From Aquanectria penicillioides (taxonomy: Eukaryota; Ascomycota; Sordariomycetes; Hypocreales; Nectriaceae), in assembly GCA_003415625.1 (NCBI GenBank), contig PYIU01000001.1, positions 7,504,210 to 7,568,209 of the forward strand: a DNA stretch of 64,000 nt, given 5' to 3'. Below are positions 11,671 to 23,436 of this stretch, piece by piece. Under the pieces are notes generated by a model, which saw nothing but the letters and a program-made list of their open reading frames with translations, did no database searches and was not told where the DNA came from. The translations under genes and the position numbers were made by a program. Within the stretch, counting starts at the first letter, position 1. Every line of letters begins with the position of its first letter.

Positions 11671-14509
11671 CTACACATTCTTCAACGCCTCCTTCATCTT
11701 GCTGACTACGTCCGTTATGGTTGAATCCTTACTCCACATACTTCGCCACGGTGTAACAAAGTCGTATCCATCCCGGGGCTGCGGCTCACACATTGCAAGC
11801 ATGATGCACCTCATCCCCGAGCAACTGTAGGCGCCCATGCGCTGTGACTGCGTCATGAAGCCCTGGTCTGTCGCGTGCTGCACGAATCTGAGAACATTGG
11901 CCACAATGCCAGCAGCTACGGGGGCTGCGTAGGAAGTGCCCGAGATATACTGATCTTCCTCCCCTTGCCACTCGGACGGAATACACACGCCAAGGGTGCT
12001 GAGATTGTCCCTCCAACGCAATGGAGTGGGATCCAGCCCGCTCTTGTTGCCGTTTCCATCCCCCGCGTGGATGCAAAGCACTTGGTCCAGCTTTGCCGGG
12101 AAACATCTCGTCTCATTGCTGCCGTAATTTGACGCTGCTACAGTGCAGATAATCCCTGCCGACTCTGCGTCTCTAATGGCCGCTCTGATTGCCGCATTGC
12201 TGCTCGACATCCCAAAAGACATGTTGATGATGTGAACGTCGAGATCTATGGCCCATCTAATTGCCTGCACGTCTTGTTAGTACCTGCTGAGACGAGTTTG
12301 ATTAGTGGGAGTAGAGCTTACATCAATTATATGGTCCGTCCCCTCAACCTCATGACCGCTTGCAATCTTAGCCACGTACAAGTTGACCTCAGGGGCCATC
12401 TTCAATACAAGGGCGGCGACATTGGTCCCGTGTCCATCAGTATCGACGGCTGGGACGCCAGGAAGGAACGATTTCTGAAGCACAATTGGATTGTCGCGTT
12501 TCCTCCTGCTTCTCTTCGCTGCTCTGAAAAAGACATTTCTGTCATCAATACCAGTATCAAGAATAGCAACGTGAATACGCTGATCGCTAGGTAAGTCGTT
12601 TATGTGTTTTGTGTAGAAGTCATCAGCTCGCTCGAGAAAATCTTGTGCCCAAGTGCAACTGAAAAACACCGTCAGCTTCATTCATAACCCCCCCAGTGTT
12701 CTTCAGACCCTACCGTGAATCCATACATCCCTCGAGCAGTCTTATCCTAGTTTCATCAAATAGACCATGAGGCAGAGAAGGAGTAATTTGGGATTGGACA
12801 ATTTGAGTTTGGACGATTGTAAGGCGCTGCTCCTGCAATACTTTGACTGAGCCATTTTGACGACTGGGAATTTGTTGCTCCAGAACATCTCGAGGAACTT
12901 TAAGCGTCTTTGGCTGGTTGACGTCGCCCTTGGTTGCATAAGCAGTGCTCCAGGCCTCCTCGAGGTCTGCAACCGCGTCTCGGATAATATCTCTACATTG
13001 CTCCTCCTCGCTCTCATCCTCATCGTCATCCTTATTTGCCTTGAGACACTTCCTGACTGCGTACACGTATGCTGCCACCACATTTTCAGTAACAGTCCCT
13101 TTTTCTAGTTCGGCGAGTAATGAGATCTCTGGGCGGTCTGGACGTCGCTCGAACGGACCCAGGATTTTGCCGCATGCAATCTCCAGGAGTAACTTGGCGA
13201 AAGCGACCAAGATGGGAAATTTCCTCGGCGATGTAGGACCTATAGGTTTACCTTTGCCAGTGATGTAATAGTTTAGGTAAGGGTTATATATCTCGCAAGC
13301 GGTTTGCTGAGAGGACTCAAAGAGAAAGAAAAGATCTTCAGATGACCAGACGCAGCCGTCCATTCCCGTGCCGTACATGCGAAGTAGCATCCGACCCAAA
13401 TTCAATGCTAAGATCACTTTATCGTAAGGTCTGAGAGGATCCAAGTCAGACTTGAGAATCTCAGCCAATGAGAGAGTCGGCCACACAGGAGGACACTGGA
13501 TAGTTGTTGAGGAATCAGGATTCCATAAAAGGCCATCTCTATGCGAGAAAACATCCAGGGTCTCTTCGTTATCCAGATGATCTCGAATGGTTTTGCATGC
13601 ACGTTTCATAACCTTCAATGGACGCTTTGCAGGTGGCCTAGATGTGTTGTCAGTTGTATTTCAAGCTGATGAAGTTGATGGTTAGACTTGCAGTTCCGCT
13701 ACGACTTTACAAGTGGTCTGCTGCCATTTGTCCTCAACAGAGGAACATGAGAGAAACAGGTTGTGATCAAGGCCTTCTAAGATTTCAGTGCTCCACTTAG
13801 GCTCCCGAACCTGGATCTTGGCAACGTGCTGATGCTCGCAGCAATCAGCCTCGATGTTTTCCTTCAGACTTGTGATCAGACTCTGAAACGGTTCGTGGGA
13901 TGTGGAAGTGGATGTTTTGTCAGCCAAGTCTGGCGTGGATCGATACCAAGCATCCTGTCCCTCAGGCTCTTGTTCATCAGCGTCCTTCTTCGCGCATCTT
14001 TTTGAGTTATTGGTGTTGAACCTGGTCACTGCCTGCTCTGCTCTGCGGGACTCTTCGTTCGTGTCTGGGATATTGATGAGGTGAGATAGGTCTGTACCGT
14101 CCAAGTTATCGGTTGCTCGTCTGATCAAGGCCTTGAGCTTCGGAAACGCATTTGTGTCTGCAGTTTCACGTTCTTGATCAGTGGATGATGATTGTTTCTC
14201 AACTTGTATGTCAGTTGAACTTGACCCGGTAAGCACCTGATCGTCGATGAAACCCTCTAGCAATAGCCTGAGCTCCTGGAGGTCTCTCAAAAACTGCTTG
14301 TAGTCGTCCAGACCCATTTGTTGGTCTTTCCGTAGATGGAGAAACACCTGGTCCAGCTCAAAACTCATGGCATCCCTGGCATTTAAAACTGCCAAATTCG
14401 TACCATGCTCTCTCGCAGAAGCGATCCGTTTTGAAATGAGAGGCATTAGCTTTTGTCGAATGTCGACCAGCGCCTCTATTTCTGGCGCGTCTAGCTCCAT
14501 AGGCGCCAT
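11671..14509 (-). CDS. Subtilisin-like (S8) protease with N-terminal helical and DUF7580-like region, HET-Q2-type
   Basis: Four exons on the minus strand: 14509-13688, 13624-12714, 12658-12322, 12264-11671. They sum to 2664 nt (887 aa). Introns 2 and 3 are clear (GTAGGG..TTTTTCAG, GTAAGC..GTGCAG). The first is less certain because its donor and acceptor are weak. The cytosolic protein starts with a helical region (1-270), then a DUF7580-like middle (about 280-560) with an acidic DDDEDESEEE stretch. The subtilisin domain has Asp612 (ILDTGID), His654 (DTDGHGT), oxyanion Asn736 (AASNYG) and Ser801 (SGTSYAAP), all intact. There is no signal peptide or propeptide, unlike secreted subtilisins. An unusual basic run KRSRRKR lies between Asp and His. 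Likely role: cleaves and activates the neighbouring gasdermin-like protein. It shares a 295-bp promoter with the NACHT gene. Confidence 0.85.
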
Positions 14510-14804
14510 GGTAGTAGTGGTTGGAGTTTGAGGGAACTCTCTCAGCACAGGATCTGGGGCTTAGTTAGGTCAGTTGATCTGCCAGCCGGTGAGATGTTTA
14601 GCCGCGGGTCCTCCAGATCTCAAGTCAAAGAAAACCAAGTGATTGGCTGCAATAGGAGGCTGTGTCCCAGCCTTACCTGATGAGCAAATTTCATCTGCCC
14701 GCCCATGTCAGCACGCCAGTTGGAATCGCCTAGGGTTGGATGAATCTATTCTAAATTTCACATGGAATCTTGCGTGGGGCGGTTTATGCCGTGTCCACGA
14801 TCAA
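14510..14804. promoter_or_regulatory. Shared divergent promoter of S8 protease and NACHT genes
   Basis: Only 295 bp separate the two ATGs of the head-to-head genes. A reverse CCAAT box (GATTGG) is at 14641-14646 and a CCGCGG block near 14601. Such spacing suggests co-regulation. No TATA box stands out. Confidence 0.5.
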
Positions 14805-17800
14805 ATGACAACTTCCGCCTCGATCCAAGGAGTCGGCCACATTGGAGGTGAGCGCGCCGACGCCACCGAGGAAACGCGTGATATTTTCGATATCGCCGAA
14901 ACTTGCAAGGACTTGTTTTCCAACTATACAAGCGTTCCTTCGTCATGGTCGGATTCGCGCGCGAAGGCAGACCTTCAGCAGCAGCGCTTTTATGTCTGGG
15001 CGTCTTATCTTGGTGTGTTTGCTCCGTTCAACGCGTCGCTCGACAAGCGCCTGCAATATAGCGATGAAATCCGCAACCTCGTAGTGCAGATGCTGTCAGT
15101 CCTGCGAAGAAATTTGGAATTTCGTGAGTCTTCGGTTCACTATACAAAATCCTCATCGAGATCTGTTGCTGATGTCATGGTAGTCGCCTCGACGGACCAT
15201 GATGTTTCCGCCCACGACAAAGTCACCAGCACGGAGGGACTCGAAGGAACGCTCTCGGAAGCATTAGAAGCGATTGAAACCAGCATAAGCAGACTCAACC
15301 GTCTTGGAGCTACCATCAGAAAGTACTCTGCGTCCAGTCTAGATGAGCGCGTCAACGCCTTCACTCGAAGGCACGGGGACGAAAACTACACTCAGCTGGC
15401 AAGACACATTGTTCGGTTCAAGTACAAGACTGCGACTTCATCACTCCAGGAGCATCTGGCTCTCAGCATGTCATCTCGACGCCAGCGTCTCCGATACCTC
15501 CACAGACACCAATCCAAGCTCGCTCGTCGAATCAGCCCCGCGCCTAGTGAGAGGAGAGAGGAGAAGAGGGCTGGCCCCCGTACCTCACTAGCTCCAATTG
15601 TCGAGGACATTGAAGGGAAAGCACAAGAACCCTCCAACGATCCCAGGAGAAAGACACTGGCTTTGAGAAGGCGGCATCTTGGCCATTCTCCATTGCAGGG
15701 GGGGCGTTCTGAAACTAATGCCTCAAAGTTCATACCAACCCCGTCTGTGATTGCGAGGCTCAGACGAGGCGACGGCGCATCTGTTGTGTCCTCCTCGAAT
15801 CAGAGCTCTACATTTATGGCCGAGGCAATCGAACAATATCCAGATTCCCCCAAGCACGTCCCTGACCAACCGGAGCCCCCATGTCCGTATTGTTGTCAAC
15901 CACTGGAAGAAGGGGAGAGTATGGGGATAAAATGGGTGTATGTTTCTCTTTGGAAGTCTCTCAGACGACTCAGAATAGTACTCTACTAACGTTTCTTGCA
16001 GATGTCATGTTAACAAAGACATCCGCCCATTCATTTGTCTTTCGAACAAGTGCACACAAGGGCCACATAGCTTCGAGTACTTTAGCACATGGGCCAAACA
16101 CATGAGAGATGCCCACACAACCAAATGGCCACAGCAAATCCACAAGCCAATCATATGGGCTTGTGATGTTGATCACGACATGGAGGAGTTTTGCGAAGAG
16201 GACCTGTTCCAACAACACCTTGCCTTGCAGCACTCGGATTGCAAGGAGGAGGAAAAGCATGCAATTGCCGAATCTTGCCAGATAACTCGTAAGAGGCCGC
16301 GAAATATTTGCCCCATCTGTGGTTACGATCTTTCAAATGGAGAAAATTCTGACGAGGGGGGTCCCAAGATACGCGCAGCTGACGAATTCGCTCAACTTGA
16401 CGTGATGGCGAAGCATGTGGCAGGGCACCTTAGGCAGCTAGCATTCGACAGCTCCAAAAACCTTGAAGATGAAATGAAAAAAACGCCAGAGACAAGCTTG
16501 GTCACATCCGAAGCTGACCTTGCGGATAGAGACTCCGAGGTCCGTCGTCCTAGTGGAGCTGATCCGCTGGATGGCATCTCCTTGGAGTTTACGTCGACAG
16601 AGGCTAGCTTTGGCGATGCTCTACAGCAAATGTTGCATGACCATGATGGCCAGTGGTCATTGGACGAATTTCGAAGCTTGTTGGAGTTTCCAGAAGACCT
16701 CTCACCGGTGGCTGCGCAAGAATGGTCTGAAGTGCAACATGAACTTTCGGCATCGACTGACACAGAAATCGACACAGGGGCTCCAGATCCAATATTAAAG
16801 CACTTCCGACATCAGCAAAAAGGCAATACCATCGATCAACTCAAGGCCATACTTGAGCCTTCTCCATTTCCCGAAGATTTCTTTAGGTCTATGAATAGAT
16901 CTAGAGCTGTCGGGACCGGGGACTGGTTTCTCCATGACGAGAGCTTGCGCGCATGGCTGAACGGCGACAGACCATTCCTCTGGGTACCTGGCGCAGCCGG
17001 TACTGGTAAATCGTTTCTAATGACTCGAATACTCGCTTGGGGATTTGAAAACCTCTCTCATATGGGTTACTTCTACTTTCGAGACAACAATCCGGAAACA
17101 CGATCCGTTCGCCAGGCCCTCCGTGACGTCGCGTACCAGATCGGCGAGGGCAATGCCTTTTACGTTCAGCAGTTCCTTGACATCGTCGATAGTGGAGATC
17201 AACTCAAGACGATTCCAAGTTGCTTTCGGCGCTTGCTTGTGGAGCCATTCCGGGAAGATCCACAGATGAAGACCATATATATCTTCTTCGACGGTGTTAG
17301 TGAGGCGGACAAGGGTGAAGTCGATCAGCTACTTGAAGAACTCAGCGCATATTATGCGTCAGCGGAAAGGCCAGTTTCTCACAGACTGCAGATCGCTCTC
17401 TTTGGAAGATCTCATCTGACGGACACTGTTGCTTACTCACTTGATCCTATGGCTCAAGGCCGGTTGATCATGACTCACGTCACGGTCGATCGCTGCGCTA
17501 CTGACGTTAGCACTTTTATCACTGAAAGCATTCTTCATATGCCAGTATTTAAACGACTTTCCCAGGAGTTCGCAAATGAGGTCATTGATGCAATGATCGC
17601 ACAAGCAGATGGGCTATTCATCCTCGCTAAGTTTATGCTCGCCGAAGTTTCTCGCCAACGACACCCTCGCTCTATCCTGCAGAGCTTGCAATCGTATCCA
17701 AAAGAGATCTACGGCATGTTAATGCAATCTCTCAGACACCTTTCATACACCCAGCCCATTGATGAAATGTATGATCTCAATGAGATACTGTGCTGGGTAG

Positions 17801-18906
17801 CTTTTTCAGAGGAAGTATTGAGCCTGGGTCAACTGGAAGCCGTTCTCGCCCTCAAATTCGGCGATCCTCCGCTTTACTTGGAGAATATGCTTCGTGCGCA
17901 GTATGCTTGTTTTTTCGAACTCCAGCGGGAGGATGGTAAGACCACGGACGATTTGATCTCCTCGTTCCAACAGGGTCGCCGCCTCGAGGTCGCTTCAAGA
18001 AATCGTTCTCCACAACGTCCGGGGCCGCTCAATACTCCTGTCCGCCTCGGGGCCCCGCCCAGTTCTCCTCTTGGTCGCCGTTCATCGGACCTTTTAGACC
18101 CAACGACGGAACTTGAATTTCATTCCGATAAAGCGACTACGCGGGTATCATTCTTCCACAATTCAGTACAGGAGTTCTTCAGGACGCATGATTCCACAAG
18201 TCTTACTTCAGTCCCAGATGGAGTATCAATTGGGATTAATCCGGCTAATGCCAAGATAAACATTCTGGAAACGTGTCTTTCTATGTTAACAGACAGATCG
18301 TGGGTTGAAAAACATACAATGGGCACCAAGGGCGAATCAATCAGAGAATACGCAGCGTATTATTGGCAAGAACATCTCATATCCGTCGATCTAGACACAG
18401 TACCCTCTGATACCAAAGAAGATCTCGGACCCCAGTTATTCAAAATGCTCACAGATGATGACGTGATCCTTGAATGGACCCTTAAGTTCAACAATGTTGA
18501 TGAGGGTCATAAAGTCTTCACATATAAGAGCATCAAGGTTCTCGAAGAGTGGATGACAGACCGAGACGTTCTTGCAGGTCTATCAGCTGAATCCAGTGCT
18601 TGGGTTTCTGAAGAGGTTCCCAAGCGGCCTGGAATTTTCAGGCCCATCGGAGATCTGTACGCTCAGGCATGGCTATCTGAAGATTTCCCCCGAGATATCT
18701 CAGCCAGATTCTGTTTTGAGGTCGTCAGCGTCATCGCATTCATGGAGGATGGCTACCCCTGGTCTGATGCTACAACCCAGTTGACCGATATTCCCATCAA
18801 CGAAAGGGTTATTAAAGCGGCTGCCTGGGCAAATATCAAGGAGACGGCTCACTACAACCGTCGTCTCAAGATGTGTATGGTTGAAGGTCAATCTGAGTCT
18901 AGCTAG
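14805..18906 (+). CDS. Zinc-finger NACHT STAND NTPase (NLR-like sensor)
   Basis: Two exons, 14805-15937 and 16002-18906, with a GTATGT..CTAAC..GCAG intron of 64 nt, give 1345 aa. The start is the first ATG in frame (14805). Residues 1-230 form a helical N-terminal domain found in many fungal C2H2/NACHT proteins. About 230-350 is basic and low-complexity. About 360-520 holds Cys/His pairs of degenerate C2H2 type (CPYC, HMRDAH, CPICGYD, HVAGH). The NACHT domain follows, with Walker A GAAGTGKS at 708-715 and Walker B IFFDGVSEAD with its first Asp at 808. A winged-helix-like region ends in VSFFHNSVQEFFR. No WD40, ankyrin or TPR repeats follow, so the C-terminus differs from classical fungal NLRs. 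Predicted role: nucleotide-dependent oligomerising sensor that signals to the co-expressed protease. The link to the protease is inferred from gene order. Confidence 0.85.
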
Positions 18907-19361
18907 AAATCTCTAAAGAGTCGATATTGATAATGATATAAGATTTATGAGTTTTCCGCTCAGTTGATCATGTAATGGGCATGATACTCTCTACTAGGTA
19001 AGCCTAGGCTGTTAGCAAAAAGAGATTCCCAACCAACATACTAGGATATCATTTTTAGCGAGACTTGCTCAGCACGTCTGGGCACCTGTGAACTACTGAA
19101 TTATGTGAAGAGACATCCGATCAGATGATAATGGATGTCAAGGCAACCGTCACTGTAATTCAATATCAAATAATTCATATAATGATACATAAGGACACCT
19201 CTACATCGTTTATATCCGACAAACATTAAGTGGGCCATCTCTTAAAAGGGAAAGGTAGGTAGCAGTGAAATATAGCTATGTACGCAACTAATCCAAGTGC
19301 AATTTGACCATGTGATGGAATTCAAATTCTGCTAAAAGACCAAGATCATGAGATCAAAATA
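18907..19361. other. Intergenic between convergent genes
   Basis: AT-rich 3' flank shared by the NACHT gene and the NmrA-like gene. No coding signal seen. Confidence 0.5.
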
Positions 19362-20291
19362 TTAACCCGATTGTGGGACTTCACTTTTGACCCATTCTTC
19401 AAATGTGGTTGGCTCAAGATGAGTCCGTAGCCAGGAGAGGTCTGCGCCGTAGGGTCGCTCATTGATGAAAGCAAACATTGTGTTCAAATCTTTGACCATC
19501 CAGATAACAGACCGGGCCAGAAATCCATACGTAGTTGGTACTCCATGTCCAGTGTGCTTTCGGAAAATATCGTCAACGTCTTGAAAACTCAGCTCGTCGC
19601 TCGCAATTGTCAGAGCTTGGTTTCGAATGCCTGTCCTATCGGGTCTCGCCAGACCTTCAACCGCCCATCTACCAATGTCTTTCGTTACCGTCACCTGCAT
19701 CCTCTTTTTATTCATATTATCCCTCCAGCCAGTCATGCAAAGCTGTCCTGGGAACCCCCAGTGAGCATTGTCTGCAAACCAAGTAGGGCGGAGAATGGTG
19801 TAGTCCATCTTGTGACCTTTTGACAAGCTCGAGCTGCATACCGACTTGAGATGCTGCTCAATGTAGAACTTATCAGAAAAGGTCTTGCAATATGATGGGT
19901 CCTCGTCGCTTAGCTTGCGACCACCGCGGTCGACAGAAGAATAAACAAAGTAAGGGATCGAATTTGAAGCAGCGGCATCAATAAATGCTTTGGCGTCGTC
20001 GAGCTCTGTTGGCCCATGAGCCTGGGCTAGGAAGACGCCAGTCTGATTGATGATGTTCTTGTCCAGCTGTTGGAAGATCCCTTGGGGGTTGTTTAAGTCT
20101 CCAGAAACGACATTGATACCGTCGAACTTTTCGCGGAGTCGTGTGGCCCCGGGGCCAGCTGCCTGGCGAGAAATCGCATAGACTTGGCTGGGATTAATCT
20201 TGAGGTCTGGATGCGTCAACAGTGCATTTACAACAGCACCACCTTGGCGACCAGTAGCACCAGCAATGAGATAATATTTGACGCCTGGCAT
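19362..20291 (-). CDS. NmrA-like NAD(P)-binding protein
   Basis: Single exon, 309 aa from the ATG at 20291. The open frame extends upstream, but MPGVKYYLIAGATGRQGG is the normal NmrA start and places the dinucleotide-binding motif GATGRQGG at residues 9-16. Further family features are an acidic SGDLNNP strand, VFLAQA, YFVYSSVDRGG and the DYTILRPTWFADN segment. NmrA relatives sense NAD(P)+/NADP(H) or act as reductases. The atypical SDR lacks the Tyr-x-x-x-Lys catalytic pair in the usual place, as in NmrA regulators. It is convergent with the NACHT gene and has a GC-rich upstream region with CGCGCG blocks. Confidence 0.85.
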   Translation of the reverse strand: MPGVKYYLIAGATGRQGGAVVNALLTHPDLKINPSQVYAISRQAAGPGATRLREKFDGINVVSGDLNNPQGIFQQLDKNIINQTGVFLAQAHGPTELDDAKAFIDAAASNSIPYFVYSSVDRGGRKLSDEDPSYCKTFSDKFYIEQHLKSVCSSSLSKGHKMDYTILRPTWFADNAHWGFPGQLCMTGWRDNMNKKRMQVTVTKDIGRWAVEGLARPDRTGIRNQALTIASDELSFQDVDDIFRKHTGHGVPTTYGFLARSVIWMVKDLNTMFAFINERPYGADLSWLRTHLEPTTFEEWVKSEVPQSG

Positions 20292-20556
20292 TTTTGCGGT
20301 GGGAATGATGATCTGAAATTGAGGGAACGGCAATGATGAAGAATGAGAAGCATATTTATCCTTCTCTGTCAGTAGATTATCAGCTCCATGCTCAAGCTCT
20401 ACACTTTTACCGGTTATCTCCATGATCACCAATACAGCGAGTGAAATCACCGAGGCAAAACACTGACTATACTACTACATTAGGCTGTCTCCCATTACAA
20501 TCTATGGCGCCAATTCGCCTGCTAGTTTAGGCTAATAATCGTGGATCTCAAGAGTT

Positions 20557-20650
20557 GCGCGCGCGATTGTTCCACTAGTTCCCGATCTGTATGTCGTTAC
20601 CGCGCGCGATTTGCGTCAATGAGGTTAGCGCACCTCGCACTTCCGCGCGC
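20557..20650. promoter_or_regulatory. Three spaced GCGCGC blocks upstream of the NmrA-like gene
   Basis: GCGCGCGCGATT (20557), CGCGCGCGATTT (20601) and CCGCGCGC (20643) recur at about 43-44 bp intervals in otherwise AT-rich DNA, 270-360 bp upstream of the ATG. The first two share GCGCGCGATT. Such spaced repeats could bind a regulator. Confidence 0.3.
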
Positions 20651-21642
20651 AGCCTGACTAATCACGATGAACTCACACATTTGATGTAGTCTAATGCACG
20701 GAGACATTCATGTGCACAGTGAGATGAACCAACAGAGCAAATTGGTGGGACGATCTGGTTTCTTTTCAGTGCACAGACATGGTTGGTAAGCCAGGGTTTT
20801 GAAACTACACAATCCCCATTCTAAATGGCCGAACCTCCTCGCTCTTTTGCACAATACTGGTATGTTGCAATATCAATCTCAAAGAAGGCTCTTCATCAGA
20901 CTAACTAGGTGTAAGTTTGTCTTGCTTTCAGACTATGCCTTGAGCTGAATGCGATGTCGCCTCAATCAAGCTCATCCCAAAATGTAGATTAAGGTAGTAG
21001 ACACAGCACGAAATCATAAAGCCTGGAAACATCACTAGAAGCTGACAGCAATGAGTAGGTTCTAGGGTGACTGGTTCTCTGTTATCACTTGGCTACTCGC
21101 CAAATTCCCTGGACATAAGAATAAACATAAACGAAGTTGCAGTGCAAACCTTTGCACAGGTCATATTCCAAGTCTTGTGAGGTGGGCCACCGAGGCATCT
21201 GGATTAGTAAATTCCATCCCAAAAACTCATCCTGTCGGTCAATCCCCATTGAAGATTGTATTAAGGTCTGTTTCGGCCTGTGGAGCAGCCAGATCTGAAT
21301 CTGTTGTCCAAACCAATTTGTTGCCTGCCTCTGGCCTACCCGAGAGAATTATGACCCAACCGAGATACCCCCAAGAGGAATAGGGAAAGTTTTATCCACC
21401 TTCCATGAAATTACCCCTCTGGGTTCACCATTAAGTCCCACGACAGATTGGGCTGTGAATATTGGCCCAATCACCTATTTTGAACACCTCGGTTGGCGGT
21501 AAAACCTCGCGGGGAGGAGTGGATCTATGCCACGTTGCTGCGGTCGGCCCATCTCGAAATTCACTCATATCTCTCGGGCTGAGTCTTGAAAGTCATCTTT
21601 TTACTTTAATATTCACAGTTATATGGTTTAGGCTGGCTGAGA
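20651..21642. other. Intergenic between divergent genes
   Basis: About 1 kb between the NmrA-like gene (minus) and the epimerase gene (plus). No motif-bearing open frame. Confidence 0.5.
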
Positions 21643-22770
21643 ATGTATGGAGACAAGATTCTGCTCGCTGGTGCCACCGGTTTCGTCGGTGGCACCGTGC
21701 TTGACCATCTCATCAATTCCACCGAACCGAGCCTTCGCAACCTTTCATTTGACCTTCTTGTCCGCGGGGAAGATCAAGCAAAAAAGCTCCGGGAAACATA
21801 TGGGGACCGCGTTAACCCAATTATGTATAAGGGCTTGGAGGATGTCGACTTCATCACTGATGTTGCTGGCAACTACGACATCATCATCAACACTGCCACT
21901 GGATTTATGCCAGCGGGTGCACAGGCCTTTGTGAACGGGCTGGCTCGTCGTCTAGGGTCTAAACCAACCCCCTGGTATTTTAATATCGCTGGCTGCACAA
22001 ACATTGCAGACAGACCAATTTCAGATCAAGGATACCCGGGCAGAGAGTGGGATGATGCTGACGGAGAGGCAATATACAATTTTATGCAGGAGGAGGAAGC
22101 AAAAGACCCTTACCTCCAACGCGCTGCCGAGCTTGGGGTACTGACGGCTTCTGATGAGACTGGAGTTCCGGCAGTCAGCCTTAATTGCCCTGCAATCTTC
22201 GGAGAGGGTAAAGGGCTATTCAACAAAGGAGGTCTTGTGATCCCGGTAGCTATTCGTTATGTTGTCCGGCATGGATACGGATATAAAGTGAACGAAACCT
22301 GCAATTACGATTGGGTTCATGTTGAAGATCTTGCTGATCTTTATGTCCTACTTGTTCGTGCTGTTTTGGAGCGAGAGGACCGAGGGGTGGGATACATTCC
22401 ATCCGGAAGGAAAGGAATCATCTTCCCTGTTGCCGGAAGAGCCTTACAAACCGAAATATTTGAGAGATGCCTTGATGTTGCATTCGAAACTGGTGTCCTT
22501 CCACGCGAAGACACTCCACAAACCAAGGAGATTCGCATTGCTAAATTGCAAGATATTGCAGGTGAGGTGTTTAGCGGCATGGTACAGGTTGCTGAGCGAG
22601 GTGCCGTTGGTCACAAAGCTCAGAAGGGAACTGTTGCAAGGAGGTTGGGATGGAATCCGACCCGTCTCGACGATGCTTGGATACAAGATTTTACTGATGA
22701 ACTAAGCGCCTTGAAAGAAGGGAGGAGAGGCATTACAATGGCAAATTGCATTGGTGTGTATAAAGAGTGA
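21643..22770 (+). CDS. NAD-dependent epimerase/dehydratase-family protein
   Basis: Single exon, 375 aa. The N-terminus KILLAGATGFVGGTVLDHL carries the GxxGxxG cofactor loop at residues 10-16. The middle has IIINTATGF and WYFNIAGCTN, the strand before the active site. The C-terminal half contains YDWVHVEDLADLYVLLV, a conserved extended-SDR signature. In the expected catalytic position there is no clear YxxxK, so activity and substrate are uncertain. Similar fungal proteins are annotated as NAD-dependent epimerases of unknown function. It is divergent from the NmrA-like gene, so the two Rossmann-fold genes may share control. Confidence 0.82.
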   Translation: MYGDKILLAGATGFVGGTVLDHLINSTEPSLRNLSFDLLVRGEDQAKKLRETYGDRVNPIMYKGLEDVDFITDVAGNYDIIINTATGFMPAGAQAFVNGLARRLGSKPTPWYFNIAGCTNIADRPISDQGYPGREWDDADGEAIYNFMQEEEAKDPYLQRAAELGVLTASDETGVPAVSLNCPAIFGEGKGLFNKGGLVIPVAIRYVVRHGYGYKVNETCNYDWVHVEDLADLYVLLVRAVLEREDRGVGYIPSGRKGIIFPVAGRALQTEIFERCLDVAFETGVLPREDTPQTKEIRIAKLQDIAGEVFSGMVQVAERGAVGHKAQKGTVARRLGWNPTRLDDAWIQDFTDELSALKEGRRGITMANCIGVYKE

Positions 22771-23436
22771 TCTAATTAGTCTAAAGGATAAGGACGGACT
22801 AAATGATTTGTTTTCCTTGTCCGTCAAGTCCTCTAATCCATGGCTTGTTTCTGGAGCTCTGTACTCGCGATCTCGACGGGCATTTTCTCCGACAAGCAGT
22901 AAGAACGTGAAGAGGGCAAGAAGGATGCACACTAAGAAGCACATCATGATACCCAAAACGCTTCCTTCATAGCAAGGGGCATATTTCCTGTCTTGAAATT
23001 AGCTGTAACTCTACCAATGCATTGGACCTATACTTATGCATTAAAGAGCAAGAGGCTAATAATGTTGCTTAATGAATGCCCTATAAATGTTCTCGTAGTA
23101 TATATAGCCCTCTTTATGTACCTAACAATATTTAATATACCTAAGCCAATGTATTGAACCTAAGCTAAGGAAAAGAAGCAGATAAAATAGAAGCCCATAA
23201 AGCAACCAGCCAGCCTAGAATTGGGCAGTTTCTGCCTAAAAAGGTTGGTCAGTTATGGATGCTCTAAATGACACTGATTTTAGTTAACTTATAGAGGTGT
23301 ACAGCCCAATATAAGTAGCAGGCATAAGGGTGCGGTTATATATAAATGAGAACTAGGCGGCTTCGGGCAGTATACACTGATCTAAGCATACAGTGAAATG
23401 CCATAACCCCAACTAAAATATTGAGGAAAAGGGAAT
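22771..23436. other. AT-rich spacer
   Basis: Follows the epimerase gene. Strongly AT-rich from about 23000, with repeated ATA/CCTA strings, and no coding signal. Confidence 0.5.

Noticed and set aside
13625..13687. Possibility that the S8 protease locus is two genes split at its weak first intron
   Set aside because: The downstream part lacks a start near its expected beginning, and a phase-0 intron of 63 nt joins the frames. One gene is more likely, though the splice is uncertain.
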